From assembly GCA_965249815.1 (NCBI GenBank), contig CBDFMV010000003.1:1984001-2048000 (forward strand): 64,000 bases of DNA, written 5' to 3'. Below are positions 42,339-51,545 of this stretch, one piece after another. Numbering within the stretch: the stretch's first letter is position 1; each line of letters opens with the position of its first letter. The notes beneath the pieces were generated by a model. That model was not told where the DNA came from and did not search any database. It saw only the letters and a list, made by a program, of their open reading frames with translations. The stretch comes from JAJAZB01 sp965249815 (GTDB taxonomy: Bacteria > Bacteroidota > Bacteroidia > Cytophagales > Spirosomataceae). The translations under genes and the position numbers were made by a program.

Positions 42339-42346
42339 TACCTTTG
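42339..42346 (+). promoter_or_regulatory. Putative -7 box of typA
   Basis: TACCTTTG matches TAnnTTTG exactly. If used, the transcript leader of about 90 nt would contain the inverted repeat at 42363-42426. Confidence 0.4.
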
Positions 42347-42362
42347 CGGGCTGATTTAGTAG

Positions 42363-42426
42363 GCTTCGTGCTCCGTTGTTCGTGCTGCGTTCAACGGCAC
42401 TCAGCACGAACAACGGAGCACGAAGC
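42363..42426. repeat. Inverted repeat 12 in the typA leader (CTTCGTG heptamers)
   Basis: Perfect 25-bp arms, 42363-42387 and 42402-42426, loop 14 nt, ending 13 nt before the typA ATG. Units such as GCTTCGT, GCTCCGT and TGTTCGT keep 7-nt register. It is related to the repeats at 16217-16291 and 23589-23658. Confidence 0.92.
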
Positions 42427-42439
42427 ACCCAAAAAGACC

Positions 42440-44260
42440 ATGCAATCCATCCGCAATATCGCCATCATTGCCCACGTCGACCACGGCAAGACGACGCTGG
42501 TTGACAAAATCATTCACGCCTCGCACCTTTTTCGCGACAACCAGCAGTTCGGCGAGTTGATCCTTGACAACAACGACCTCGAGCGCGAGCGGGGCATCAC
42601 GATTGTTTCCAAAAACGTGTCCGTCCGTTACAAGGACGTGAAAATCAACATCATCGACACGCCGGGCCACAGCGACTTCGGCGGCGAAGTGGAGCGCGTG
42701 CTCAAACTCGCCGACGGCGTCCTTTTGCTCGTTGACGCCTTCGAAGGCCCCATGCCCCAGACCCGTTTCGTGCTGGGCAAAGCCCTCGATCTGGGCCTGA
42801 AGCCCATCGTGGTGGTCAACAAGGTGGACAAGGAAAACTGCCGCCCCGACGAAGTCCACGAGCAGGTGTTCGATTTGATGTTCAACCTCGGCGCGACCGA
42901 AGAGCAACTCGATTTCCCGACCCTTTATGGCTCCTCGAAGCAAGGCTGGATGAGCACCGATTGGCAAAAGCCGACGACCGACATCGTGCCGCTGCTCGAC
43001 GCCGTGGTCGAATTCATCCCCGAAGCCACGCAACGCGAAGGCCTGCCGCAAATGCAGATCACCTCGCTCGATTACTCCACTTTCGTGGGCCGCATCGCCA
43101 TCGGGCGCGTGTACCGGGGCACGCTCCGCGAAGGCGCGCAAATGGCGCTTTGCAAAGCCGACGGGTCGGTGAAAAAAGTCCGCATCAAGGAATTGCAGGT
43201 GTTCGAAGGCCTGGGCAAAGTGAAAGTTTCGGAAGTGACTTCCGGTGAAATCTGCGCCGTGACGGGCATCGAAGACTTTGAAATCGGCGACACGCTCACC
43301 GACGCCGAAACGCCCGAAGCGCTGCCGCGCATCTCGATCGACGAGCCGACGATGAACATGCTATTCACGATCAACAACTCGCCGTTTTTTGGTAAAGAAG
43401 GCAAGTTTGTCACCTCGCGCCACCTCCGCGACCGGCTCCTGAAGGAAACCGAGAAAAACCTCGCCCTGCGCGTGGAGCCGACCGACACGGAAGACAAGTT
43501 TCTCGTGTTCGGGCGGGGCATTCTGCACCTGTCGGTGCTGATTGAAACCATGCGTCGCGAAGGCTACGAGTTGCAGGTGGGCCAACCCCAGGTGCTGTAC
43601 AAATTTGATGACGAAGGCCAGCGCCTCGAACCCATCGAAACGCTCGTGGTGGACGTACCCGAAGAAACCGCCGGGAAAGTCATCGAACTGGCCACCCAGC
43701 GCAAGGGCGAACTGCTCGTGATGGAGCCGAAGGGCGATTTGCAGCACCTGGAGTTTGAAATTCCCTCGCGTGGGCTGATTGGGCTGCGTTCCAACGTGCT
43801 CACGGCCACCTTTGGCGAGGCCATCATGAGCCACCGTTTCAAAAGCTTCGAACCGTACCGGGGACCCATTTCCGGGCGGATCAACGGGTCGCTCATTTCG
43901 ATGGGCAACGGGCCTTCGACGCCCTACTCCATCGACAAGCTCCAGGATCGGGGCGTGTTTTTCATTGACCCCGGCGACGAAATCTACACCGGGCAGGTGG
44001 TGGGTGAACACAACCGCCAGAACGACATCGTCATCAACCTGCAAACGGCCAAGAAGCTCACCAACATGCGCGCCAGCGGCTCGGACGACAACGTGAAAAT
44101 TGCGCCGAAAATCCAGTTTTCGCTTGAAGAAGCGATGGAGTACATCCAAAAAGACGAGTACCTGGAAATCACGCCGAAGTCGATTCGAATGCGCAAGATT
44201 TACCTCGACGAAAACGAGCGCAAGCGCATGGAAAACAAGTTTGCGGCGGTGGAAGCCTGA
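42440..44260 (+). CDS. typA: Translational GTPase TypA/BipA
   Basis: Ribosome-associated GTPase. G1 AHVDHGKTT (11-19), G2 ERERGITI, G3 DTPGHSDFGGEVERVL, G4 NKVDKENCRP and G5 GSSKQGW. It continues with the EF-G-like domains and the BipA-specific C-terminal domain (SRGLIGLRSNVLTATFGEAI, NGSLISMGNGPSTPYSIDKL). The 606 residues are normal. ATG 42440 matches the family start MQSIRNIAII; the longer frame runs back through the inverted repeat. The hairpin so close to the start may influence initiation. Confidence 0.97.
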   Translation: MQSIRNIAIIAHVDHGKTTLVDKIIHASHLFRDNQQFGELILDNNDLERERGITIVSKNVSVRYKDVKINIIDTPGHSDFGGEVERVLKLADGVLLLVDAFEGPMPQTRFVLGKALDLGLKPIVVVNKVDKENCRPDEVHEQVFDLMFNLGATEEQLDFPTLYGSSKQGWMSTDWQKPTTDIVPLLDAVVEFIPEATQREGLPQMQITSLDYSTFVGRIAIGRVYRGTLREGAQMALCKADGSVKKVRIKELQVFEGLGKVKVSEVTSGEICAVTGIEDFEIGDTLTDAETPEALPRISIDEPTMNMLFTINNSPFFGKEGKFVTSRHLRDRLLKETEKNLALRVEPTDTEDKFLVFGRGILHLSVLIETMRREGYELQVGQPQVLYKFDDEGQRLEPIETLVVDVPEETAGKVIELATQRKGELLVMEPKGDLQHLEFEIPSRGLIGLRSNVLTATFGEAIMSHRFKSFEPYRGPISGRINGSLISMGNGPSTPYSIDKLQDRGVFFIDPGDEIYTGQVVGEHNRQNDIVINLQTAKKLTNMRASGSDDNVKIAPKIQFSLEEAMEYIQKDEYLEITPKSIRMRKIYLDENERKRMENKFAAVEA

Positions 44261-44393
44261 GGGGAAATCGAGTAAATTGGGATTCGGTTGCCGAAGCGCC
44301 CGATTGGTTGCTTTTATAAAACCGGGGGAGTTGGGAAGGCGGCGCAGCGAGCGGCTGGCCTCTCCGGCTTCCCCGTTTCTTTTGGATTTCCGT

Positions 44394-44401
44394 TAATTTT
44401 G
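44394..44401 (+). promoter_or_regulatory. Putative -7 box of the exopolysaccharide operon
   Basis: TAATTTTG is an exact TAnnTTTG match, 41 nt before the flippase ATG. The 182-nt gap after typA also holds a GC-rich region (GGGAAGGC ... GGCTTCCCC, 44331-44374) followed by TTTCTTTT that could end typA transcription. Confidence 0.45.
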
Positions 44402-44442
44402 GGCGACCGCCAACCACCCGTTTTAGCCCGACGCCTTTTTCT

Positions 44443-45744
44443 ATGGGCAAACCATCCAGCATCAGCCGACTGAAACAAGACCATGCGGAGGAATTCCGCA
44501 TGGTCAGCAACTTCTTCGAACTGGGCCTGGTGTACTCGACCAACCTGCTGCTGCCGCTGGTGGTAACGCCTTACCTGATGCGCACGGTGGGCGTCGAGCG
44601 GGTCGGGGTGATTGCCCTGGCGCAGGCCATCGTGGGGTTCCTGACCGTGCTGACCGACTACGGCTTTTCCCTCACCGCCGTGCGCGAGGTGTCCATTCAC
44701 CGCGACAAGCCGGGCGAAATGCAGCGGGTCTGGAGCGAGGTGATGGCCATTAAAATGGGGCTTTGCCTCGCCGGTGTCGCCGTGTTGGGGGGGATTACGG
44801 TTGGCATTCCGGATTTTTACAAACACCGGGACATTTTCGTGGGGGCGGCGGTGCTGCTGGTGGGGCAAGCGTTGCTGCCGACCTGGTTTTTTCAGGGGCT
44901 GGAATGGGTACGTCCGCTGACGGTGCTGAACGCCACGTCGAAACTACTGGCGGGCCTGTTGATGCTGGCGGTGGTGCGCCGTCCGGACGACGCTGTATTT
45001 GTCAACTGGCTTTTGGGGTTGAGTAGTTTACTGCCCGCCTTGGTGGGCATCGGCCTTATCCGACGAAAATTTCACCTTGCGCTCGGTTACGCAGGCTGGG
45101 CGGCGGTGAAGCAACGGCTTTTTAGCGGCCTGCCTGTTTTCTTATCGGGGCTTTCGATCAACCTGTACGTCAATTCGAACGTGATTGTGCTGCGTTTTTT
45201 CGCCGACAATACCACCGTTGGATATTACAGTGTCGTCGAGCGGTTAATTTTGGCTTTACGGCAGCCGTGTACCGTATTTTTTCAGGTAACCTACCCTCGC
45301 GCCTGCAAGCTTGCCGTTGAGGATGCCCGCCGGTTGCCTTCGTTTTACCGGCGTTATTTCTTACCCTTGCTGCTTTTCAACGCGTTGTTGGGCGTGGGAC
45401 TGTTTCTGGGCGACACGTGGATTCTGCGGTACCTGCTGGGAGAAGCAATGCCCGAGGCAATTCAGATCCTCCATTCGTTAAGTTGGGTGCCCTTGATTGT
45501 GAGCCTCAACATTCCGTTTTACCAATTGCTTCTGATTGGCGAACACCGGTATGTTTACAGCGGAATCCTGACGGCGGGCGCTTTTCTCTGCATCGGGCTT
45601 AACACCGGTCTGGCCCCGGGTTGGGGGGCCATGGGTACGGCCTGGGCCGTACTGATGGCCGAAGTTTCCGTGACCCTGGCGCTGTTCATTTCGGCGGAGC
45701 ATAAATACCGGCACCGAACGCTCCTGCAACCCAATTCGCCGTGA
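44443..45744 (+). CDS. Polysaccharide flippase (Wzx-like, MATE/MOP superfamily)
   Basis: Inner-membrane transporter with about 12 helices; exports lipid-linked oligosaccharide units. The opening EFRMVSNFFELGLVYSTNLL followed by LLPLVVTPYLMRTVG and RVGVIALAQAIVGFLTVLTD is typical of the RfbX/Wzx family. VNSNVIVLRFFADNTTVGYY is the central MOP motif. The 433 residues fit. It is the first gene of the plus-strand exopolysaccharide cluster. The sugar unit cannot be inferred from this gene. Confidence 0.9.
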   Translation: MGKPSSISRLKQDHAEEFRMVSNFFELGLVYSTNLLLPLVVTPYLMRTVGVERVGVIALAQAIVGFLTVLTDYGFSLTAVREVSIHRDKPGEMQRVWSEVMAIKMGLCLAGVAVLGGITVGIPDFYKHRDIFVGAAVLLVGQALLPTWFFQGLEWVRPLTVLNATSKLLAGLLMLAVVRRPDDAVFVNWLLGLSSLLPALVGIGLIRRKFHLALGYAGWAAVKQRLFSGLPVFLSGLSINLYVNSNVIVLRFFADNTTVGYYSVVERLILALRQPCTVFFQVTYPRACKLAVEDARRLPSFYRRYFLPLLLFNALLGVGLFLGDTWILRYLLGEAMPEAIQILHSLSWVPLIVSLNIPFYQLLLIGEHRYVYSGILTAGAFLCIGLNTGLAPGWGAMGTAWAVLMAEVSVTLALFISAEHKYRHRTLLQPNSP

Positions 45745-45770
45745 AACCCGGCAGCTAAACCGTAACGAAG

Positions 45771-46442
45771 ATGAATCAGTACGCCGTTAAAGAACGCACT
45801 TATTTCACCAACGTCCGCCAGGATTTAATCGAACTCCTGCCACCCGGGACCGGCCTGCGGGTGCTCGAAGTAGGCGCGGGCGGCGGCGACACCCTCATCG
45901 CCATGAAGCAGCAAAACCGCGCCGCCGAGGTGGTGGGGGTGGAATTGTTCGAGTTGCCCGGCAGCAACCAGCGCCACGAACTTATCGATGCCATGTGGTT
46001 TGGCGACATCGAGCGGGAGGAATTCGGTTTGCCCTTCGACCACTTCGACGCCATCGTGTGTGGCGATGTGCTCGAGCACCTCGTTGACCCGTGGCGGGTC
46101 ATTGAAAAACTCATCGCCTACCTGAAGCCGGGCGGGTATTTCATCGTGAGCGTCCCTAATTTTCGCGAGTTTGCCACGATTTTCCGGGTGGTGATGCGCA
46201 ATGATTTTGCCTACAATCCTCAGGGTGGCGTACTGGACAAAACCCACCTTCGTTTTTTTTGTAAACGAAACGCCATCGAACTGCTCACGACGCCTCGCCT
46301 GCGCGTGAAGCGGGTGTATTCCAACCTGGATTTTCCAACCACAAGCGTGAGGCGGCAACGGTTCAATAACCTCACGTTGGGTGCTTTTTCGGATTGGCTG
46401 ACGGTCCAGCACCTGGTGGTTGCCGAAAAAATACAGCCCTGA
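45771..46442 (+). CDS. Class I SAM-dependent methyltransferase
   Basis: SAM motif LRVLEVGAGGGDTLIAMKQQ, then VVGVELFELPG, FDAIVCGDVLEHLVDPWRVI, YLKPGGYFIVSVPNFRE and LDKTHLRFFCKRNAIELL. This is the Methyltransf_11/23 pattern seen in many O-antigen and capsule clusters. The 223 residues are complete. Its position between the flippase and the export gene suggests it methylates a sugar or glycan intermediate. Confidence 0.88.
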   Translation: MNQYAVKERTYFTNVRQDLIELLPPGTGLRVLEVGAGGGDTLIAMKQQNRAAEVVGVELFELPGSNQRHELIDAMWFGDIEREEFGLPFDHFDAIVCGDVLEHLVDPWRVIEKLIAYLKPGGYFIVSVPNFREFATIFRVVMRNDFAYNPQGGVLDKTHLRFFCKRNAIELLTTPRLRVKRVYSNLDFPTTSVRRQRFNNLTLGAFSDWLTVQHLVVAEKIQP

Positions 46443-46536
46443 GTTCGCCTTTTTAACGAACCTCATCCAGGGTAACCGAACCGGTCGAGTGGGCACCTGC
46501 CGGGTCGGCTAAACTAATTTTCAGGCGCTTCGCCGT

Positions 46537-49086
46537 ATGTTTGTATTTCCGTTAACCCCGTTCGCTCCGTTGAAATCCCTATCGTATCGCCGTTGGAAAG
46601 TTTTGCTGATTGGGCTCTTGTTGGCCGGGATCGCGCTGCCCGTGGCGGCGCAGGTGAAAGTAGAACAGCTCACCGACGCCCAGATTCAGCAATTTATCCA
46701 GCGCGCCCAGGCCAGCGGCCTAACCGAAGCCCAAATTGAGCAGGCGGCCACGGCGCAGGGTTTTTCGCCCGAAGACATCGCCAAAATGCGCGAACGCATC
46801 GCCAACCTGCAGGGCGGGCAACCGGGCAGCAAGAAGGTCATCCGCGATTCGAGCACCGTACGCCGGATGCCCTCCGATTTGAAGCCGCGCCGGGTCCAGG
46901 GCAAAAATACCGACACTGACGAGGAGCAGGTCAAAAACCGCGATCGCGACCGCGAAAGTGACCGCGTTCCCGACGAAACCCCGAAGCGCCTCAAACCCGA
47001 AGAGCGGGAATACCAGAAAGTAATCGACGCCCTGGAAAAAACGCCGACGGACCCGGTACTGCTGGCCCGGCGGGATTCGCTGGAAGCCGAGCGCACCCCG
47101 GACGTGTTCGGTATGGCCTTGTTTGCCAACGCCAACCTAAGCTTTGAACCCAACCTGCGCATTCCCACGCCGATGAATTACGTCCTCGGCCCCGACGACG
47201 AACTGGTGGTGGAAATCTTCGGCAACGCGTCGTACACCTACAAACTCAAAGTCAGTCCCGAAGGCACGGTACGCATTGAAAACCTCGCTCCGATCGTCGT
47301 CAGCGGCCTGACCATTGAGCAAGCCCAGACGCGCATCGTCGGGCGCCTGCGCCAGGCGTACGCGGGCCTCAACCGCCCCGGCGGCGGCATCACGGCCCAG
47401 GTGAGTCTGGGCAACATCCGCAGCATTCAGGTTACGATCACGGGCGAAGTCGTGAAGCCGGGAACTTACACCGTGGCGTCGCTGGCCACGGCCTTCAACG
47501 CCCTTTACGAAGCAGGCGGACCGTCGGAAAACGGCTCCTTTCGCAACATTCAGGTTGTGCGCGGCAACCGCGTCGTCCGGACCATCGACTTGTATGATTT
47601 TCTGCTCCGCGCCGACCAGAAAGATAACATTCTCCTCCAGGACGGCGATGTCATTCGCGTGCCCGACTACCTGACTCACGTGGAGATGGCCGGGGAAGTA
47701 CGCCGCCCCATGCTTTACGAAGTAAAACGCGGCGAAAGCCTGCGCGACGTACTCCAGTTTGCCGGCGGGTTTACCGACCGCGCCTACACGGCCAGCCTCA
47801 CCCTCCGCCGCAACACGCCCCGGGAGCGCCGCGTGGCCAACGTGGCGCAGGAGGAATTGCCCACCTTCGTGCCCCAGAGCGGCGACAAAGTATTCGTCGG
47901 GAAAATTCTGAACCGCTACGAAAACCGCGTTCAGGTGGAAGGGGCCGTGTTTCGGCCTGGTGCCTACGCCCTCGAACCGGGCACCAGCACCGTGCGCGAA
48001 CTGCTTCGCAAAGCCGAGGGCCTGCGCGAAGACGCCTTTCTGAACCGCGCGCTCATCCAGCGCGAAGGGGCCAACCTGGAAACCGAAACGATTTCCTTCG
48101 ATTTGGGGAAAGTCCTGCGCGGCGAGGTGCCCGACATTCCGCTGCGGCGGCAGGACGTCGTTCTGGTCCGGGCCGTGCGCGATTTGCGCGAGAAATACAC
48201 CATCACCATCAACGGGGCTGTCAACAAACCCGGAGAATACGGCTTCGCCGACAGCCTGCGCGTGGCTGACCTCGTCGTGATGGCCGGAGGATTTACCGAA
48301 GCGGCTACACCCACACGCCTTGAGGTGGCCCGCCGCGTGAAAGGCGACACGACCCGCCTGCCCGGTGAGCAGAGCGTGTTGATTTACCGCTTCGACATCG
48401 ACAAGCAATTGCGGCTTGGCGAACAGGACGCCCGTTTCGTGCTGCGGCCTTTCGACGTGGTGTTCGTCCGCACCGACCCCCGCTACGAAGCCCAGAAGCA
48501 GGTTATTCTGGCGGGCGAAGTACGCTACCCAGGTCCGTACGCCATTCGGGAGCGTTCCGAGCGCATCACTGACCTCATCGAACGAGCCGGAGGGCTGCGA
48601 CCCGAGGCGTTTCTGCGCGCGGCGCGGTTCTGGCGAAAAACTGAACTGGTAGCCGTGGATTTGCGCGAAATTCTGGAACACCCTGACCGGGAAGCCAACC
48701 TGCTGCTCCGCGACGGTGACAGCCTCGTTATCCCAAAGAAAACAGAATTGGTGCGCATCCAGGGGGCCGTGCTGAACCCCGCAACGGTCAATTACGAAAC
48801 CAGTTACAGTTTGAAAGATTACATTTCGGAAGCGGGCGGATTCACCAACCGGGCCATTCCGAGTAAGGTGTACGTCATTTACGCCAATGGCTCGGTGGAT
48901 CGTACACATAAAGTGCTGTTTTTTAACCGATACCCGCGTATGGAGGCCGGTTCGACCATCATCGTTCCGGCCCGGCCCGAACGCGAGGGAGCCCGCCTCT
49001 CGCCTGGCGAACGGGTGGGTCTGTACTCGCTGATGGGCTCACTGGCCATTGCGCTAGCCACCGTGTTGAGCCGTTTATTCCCCTGA
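46537..49086 (+). CDS. SLBB-domain polysaccharide export protein (Wza-like)
   Basis: Outer-membrane polysaccharide export protein. Signal or anchor helix at 20-38 (WKVLLIGLLLAGIALPVAA), a helical N-terminal part with UBA-like turns (LTDAQIQQFIQRAQ, GLTEAQIEQAATAQGFSPED), a charged linker, then a Poly_export domain (NYVLGPDDELVVEIFGNASY) and about six SLBB modules marked by GEVVKPGTYTV, AGEVRRPMLYEV, EGAVFRPGAYAL, NGAVNKPGEYGF, AGEVRYPGPYAI and QGAVLNPATVNY. A C-terminal helix (LYSLMGSLAIALATVLSRLF) ends the protein. At 849 residues it is of the large, multi-SLBB type common in Bacteroidota. Confidence 0.92.
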   Translation: MFVFPLTPFAPLKSLSYRRWKVLLIGLLLAGIALPVAAQVKVEQLTDAQIQQFIQRAQASGLTEAQIEQAATAQGFSPEDIAKMRERIANLQGGQPGSKKVIRDSSTVRRMPSDLKPRRVQGKNTDTDEEQVKNRDRDRESDRVPDETPKRLKPEEREYQKVIDALEKTPTDPVLLARRDSLEAERTPDVFGMALFANANLSFEPNLRIPTPMNYVLGPDDELVVEIFGNASYTYKLKVSPEGTVRIENLAPIVVSGLTIEQAQTRIVGRLRQAYAGLNRPGGGITAQVSLGNIRSIQVTITGEVVKPGTYTVASLATAFNALYEAGGPSENGSFRNIQVVRGNRVVRTIDLYDFLLRADQKDNILLQDGDVIRVPDYLTHVEMAGEVRRPMLYEVKRGESLRDVLQFAGGFTDRAYTASLTLRRNTPRERRVANVAQEELPTFVPQSGDKVFVGKILNRYENRVQVEGAVFRPGAYALEPGTSTVRELLRKAEGLREDAFLNRALIQREGANLETETISFDLGKVLRGEVPDIPLRRQDVVLVRAVRDLREKYTITINGAVNKPGEYGFADSLRVADLVVMAGGFTEAATPTRLEVARRVKGDTTRLPGEQSVLIYRFDIDKQLRLGEQDARFVLRPFDVVFVRTDPRYEAQKQVILAGEVRYPGPYAIRERSERITDLIERAGGLRPEAFLRAARFWRKTELVAVDLREILEHPDREANLLLRDGDSLVIPKKTELVRIQGAVLNPATVNYETSYSLKDYISEAGGFTNRAIPSKVYVIYANGSVDRTHKVLFFNRYPRMEAGSTIIVPARPEREGARLSPGERVGLYSLMGSLAIALATVLSRLFP

Positions 49087-49102
49087 CCGACCCTTCGAAT
49101 CG

Positions 49103-50248
49103 TTGACCCGTAACGCCTTGACTACGACCGAACCCACCGGGGAGTTTACCACCGCCGACCCGGCCCTGCCGGTGTACGATCCCGCCGCGCCCATGCGGTT
49201 TATCCGCCAAAACGCGCGGCGCATTGGCCTCGTTGTCGCTCTGTTTGCGGCAATCGGGGTGGTACACGCCCTGCTGACGCCGTCCGAATACACGTCGACG
49301 GCGCGGTTCATGCCCGAACTAAAAACGCGCCTCTCGGGCAACCTGAGCCAGTTGAGTTCGCTGGCCGGGCTGGCGGGAATCAACCTCGACGCGGGCGGCG
49401 ATGCCGACGCCGTGCGGCCCGATTTGTACCCCAGCATTTTGCAAAGCGCGCCGTTTTTCATCCACATCATGCAGCAGAAAGTGACCGACCCCGCCACGGG
49501 GCAGGTGCTGACGCTCGAAACGTACCTGCGAAACGAACAGCAGCGCCACCTGCTCGGAAAAGTGCGGCAGTGGTTGACCAGCATGGATACGACTACCCAG
49601 AAAAACGCCCTCCCCGGCGGTGCCCCCGCAGCGGCCCGGAGCCAGCTTATCGTGATGAGTGAACGCCAGGAACGCCTTGCCGAAGACCTGTCCAACCGCA
49701 TTCAGTCGGCTTTTGACAAAAAAACGGGCGTGATTTCCATTCAGGTAAAAATGCCCGCTCCCGCCGTTGCGGCCCTGGTGGCCCGCCTGACGACCCAGTA
49801 CCTGACGGCGTATGTAACCACCTACCGAACCGGCAAGGCGCGCCAGCAGGCGGCTTTTCTGGAGGAACGCGTGGCGGAGGCCCGGCGCCGCTACGAAGGA
49901 GCAGAGTACGCCCTCCAGAACTACCGCGACCAGAACCGCAACCTGTTTCTCAACGTGGCCCGCATGAGCGGCAACCGCCTCCAGTCGGAGTACACGCTCA
50001 CGCAAACGGTGTACAACGACCTGTCGCGGCAATTGGAGCAGGCCAAAATCAAGGTGCAGGAAGAAACGCCCGTGTTCAAGGAACTCGACCCGCCGCAGGT
50101 GCCTAACCGCCGCAGCGAACCGCGCCGAACGGTGATGGTACTTATTTACGCCTTGCTCGGAGTCTTGCTGGGTACAGCTTGGGCGTACCTGCGGCCGGGT
50201 TCGGGCAGTCGGGGAGCGATAAACGTGGGTTTTCCGGAAAAAAAATGA
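49103..50248 (+). CDS. Wzz-like chain-length determinant (polysaccharide co-polymerase)
   Basis: Two membrane helices (about 40-60, GLVVALFAAIGVVHALL, and 352-369, LIYALLGVLLGTAWAYL) flank a periplasmic domain with a long coiled coil (RQQAAFLEERVAEARRRYEG). There is no cytoplasmic tyrosine-kinase domain, so this is the Wzz/GNVR kind. It would control chain length or gate export with the SLBB protein. The start is uncertain: no ATG lies near, only TTG 49103, TTG 49118 or the internal ATG 49193, which begins right before the first helix. The stop overlaps the next ATG. Confidence 0.85.
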   Translation: MTRNALTTTEPTGEFTTADPALPVYDPAAPMRFIRQNARRIGLVVALFAAIGVVHALLTPSEYTSTARFMPELKTRLSGNLSQLSSLAGLAGINLDAGGDADAVRPDLYPSILQSAPFFIHIMQQKVTDPATGQVLTLETYLRNEQQRHLLGKVRQWLTSMDTTTQKNALPGGAPAAARSQLIVMSERQERLAEDLSNRIQSAFDKKTGVISIQVKMPAPAVAALVARLTTQYLTAYVTTYRTGKARQQAAFLEERVAEARRRYEGAEYALQNYRDQNRNLFLNVARMSGNRLQSEYTLTQTVYNDLSRQLEQAKIKVQEETPVFKELDPPQVPNRRSEPRRTVMVLIYALLGVLLGTAWAYLRPGSGSRGAINVGFPEKK

Positions 50249-51501
50249 GGTCAGAGCACCTGCACGTCGGAATCATCGGGCTGGGTTACGTGGGCCTGCC
50301 CCTGGCTGTGGCCTTCGCCCGCGTCCATCAGGTAGTCGGCTACGACCATGACCCGGTGCGCGTAGACGAACTGCGGCGGGGGCACGACCGGAAGCGCCAG
50401 GTGGAAGCCGCCGACCTGGCCACCACGCCCGACCTGACCCTGACTACCGATCCCACCGACCTGCGGGCCTGCACGGTGTTTATCCTGACGGTTCCGACGC
50501 CGGTCGATAGCGCCCAGCGACCCGATTTGCGGCACCTGCTCGCCGCCAGTGCGACGGTGGGCCGCTGCCTGAAACCGGGCGACGTGGTCATCTACGAATC
50601 GACGGTGTACCCTGGCTGCACGGAAGAGGATTGCGTGCCCGTGCTGGAACGCGAAAGCGGCCTGCGGCTCAATGAGGAATTCACCGTCGGCTATTCGCCC
50701 GAACGCATTAGCCCCGGCGACAACCAGCGGCAACTGGCTGACCTGGTGAAAATTACGGCGGGTTCGACGCCCGCCACCGCCAATTTTGTGGATGAAATCT
50801 ACCGGTCCATTATCCCGGCGGGCACGTACCGCGCCCCGTCCATCCGCGTGGCCGAAGCCGCCAAGGTGGTTGAAAACGCCCAGCGCGACGTCAACATTTC
50901 GTTCATGAACGAGCTGGCGCTGCTCTTCGACCACCTCGGCATCGACACTGCCGAGGTACTCGCTGCCGCCGGAACAAAGTGGAACTTTCTGCCCTTCCGG
51001 CCGGGTCTGGTGGGTGGGCACTGCATCAGCGTGGACCCGTACTATTTATTGCATAAAGCGGAACAGGTAGGATATCTGCCGCAGGTGATTGCTTCGGGGC
51101 GGCGCGTGAATGCCAGCATTCCGGCATTTTTGGCGGGAAAACTCGTCAAATTACTCACGCGTCAGGGCTTGGTGCTGACGGCATCACGGGTACTGTTGCT
51201 GGGCATTACCTACAAGGAAAACTGCGCCGACATTCGCAATTCGCGGGTCGTGGATCTATACCGGGAACTGACCGACTGGGGCCTGCACGTGGACGTATAC
51301 GACCCCGTGGCCGACCCGGCGGAGGTGGTCGAAAATTACGGCATTGCCCTGACCGCTCCCCAGGGGCGCTACCAGGCCGTCCTCAAAACGGTGGAGCACG
51401 CCGAGTTCGGCCCCTTCGACTGGACGGCCTTCGCCGCTGAAGGAGCCGTGCTGGCCCAGTTGAGCGGAGCGGCACGCCCCGGTGTGCAGTCGCTTTGGTG
51501 A
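50245..51501 (+). CDS. Nucleotide-sugar dehydrogenase (UDP-HexNAc 6-dehydrogenase type)
   Basis: NAD-dependent four-electron oxidation of a UDP-sugar to the uronic acid. Rossmann motif GIIGLGYVGLPLAVAFA at the N-terminus, VFILTVPTPVD, YESTVYPGCTEE, AEAAKVVENAQRDVNISFMN, and the catalytic Cys C260 in GLVGGHCISVDPYYL. The 418 residues resemble TviB/WbpA (UDP-GlcNAc/GalNAc dehydrogenases) more than UDP-glucose dehydrogenase. ATG 50245 overlaps the Wzz-like stop (ATGA), which sets the start and shows coupling. It implies an acidic sugar in the polymer. Confidence 0.92.
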   Translation: MRSEHLHVGIIGLGYVGLPLAVAFARVHQVVGYDHDPVRVDELRRGHDRKRQVEAADLATTPDLTLTTDPTDLRACTVFILTVPTPVDSAQRPDLRHLLAASATVGRCLKPGDVVIYESTVYPGCTEEDCVPVLERESGLRLNEEFTVGYSPERISPGDNQRQLADLVKITAGSTPATANFVDEIYRSIIPAGTYRAPSIRVAEAAKVVENAQRDVNISFMNELALLFDHLGIDTAEVLAAAGTKWNFLPFRPGLVGGHCISVDPYYLLHKAEQVGYLPQVIASGRRVNASIPAFLAGKLVKLLTRQGLVLTASRVLLLGITYKENCADIRNSRVVDLYRELTDWGLHVDVYDPVADPAEVVENYGIALTAPQGRYQAVLKTVEHAEFGPFDWTAFAAEGAVLAQLSGAARPGVQSLW

Positions 51502-51545
51502 CAGGCACTGAAAGCCGGTCGGAAACACTGGAGAATCTGAGACGC

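Noticed and set aside
47137..48909. 590-residue open frame antisense to the SLBB export gene
   Set aside because: No recognisable motif, and the plus-strand SLBB modules explain the region completely.
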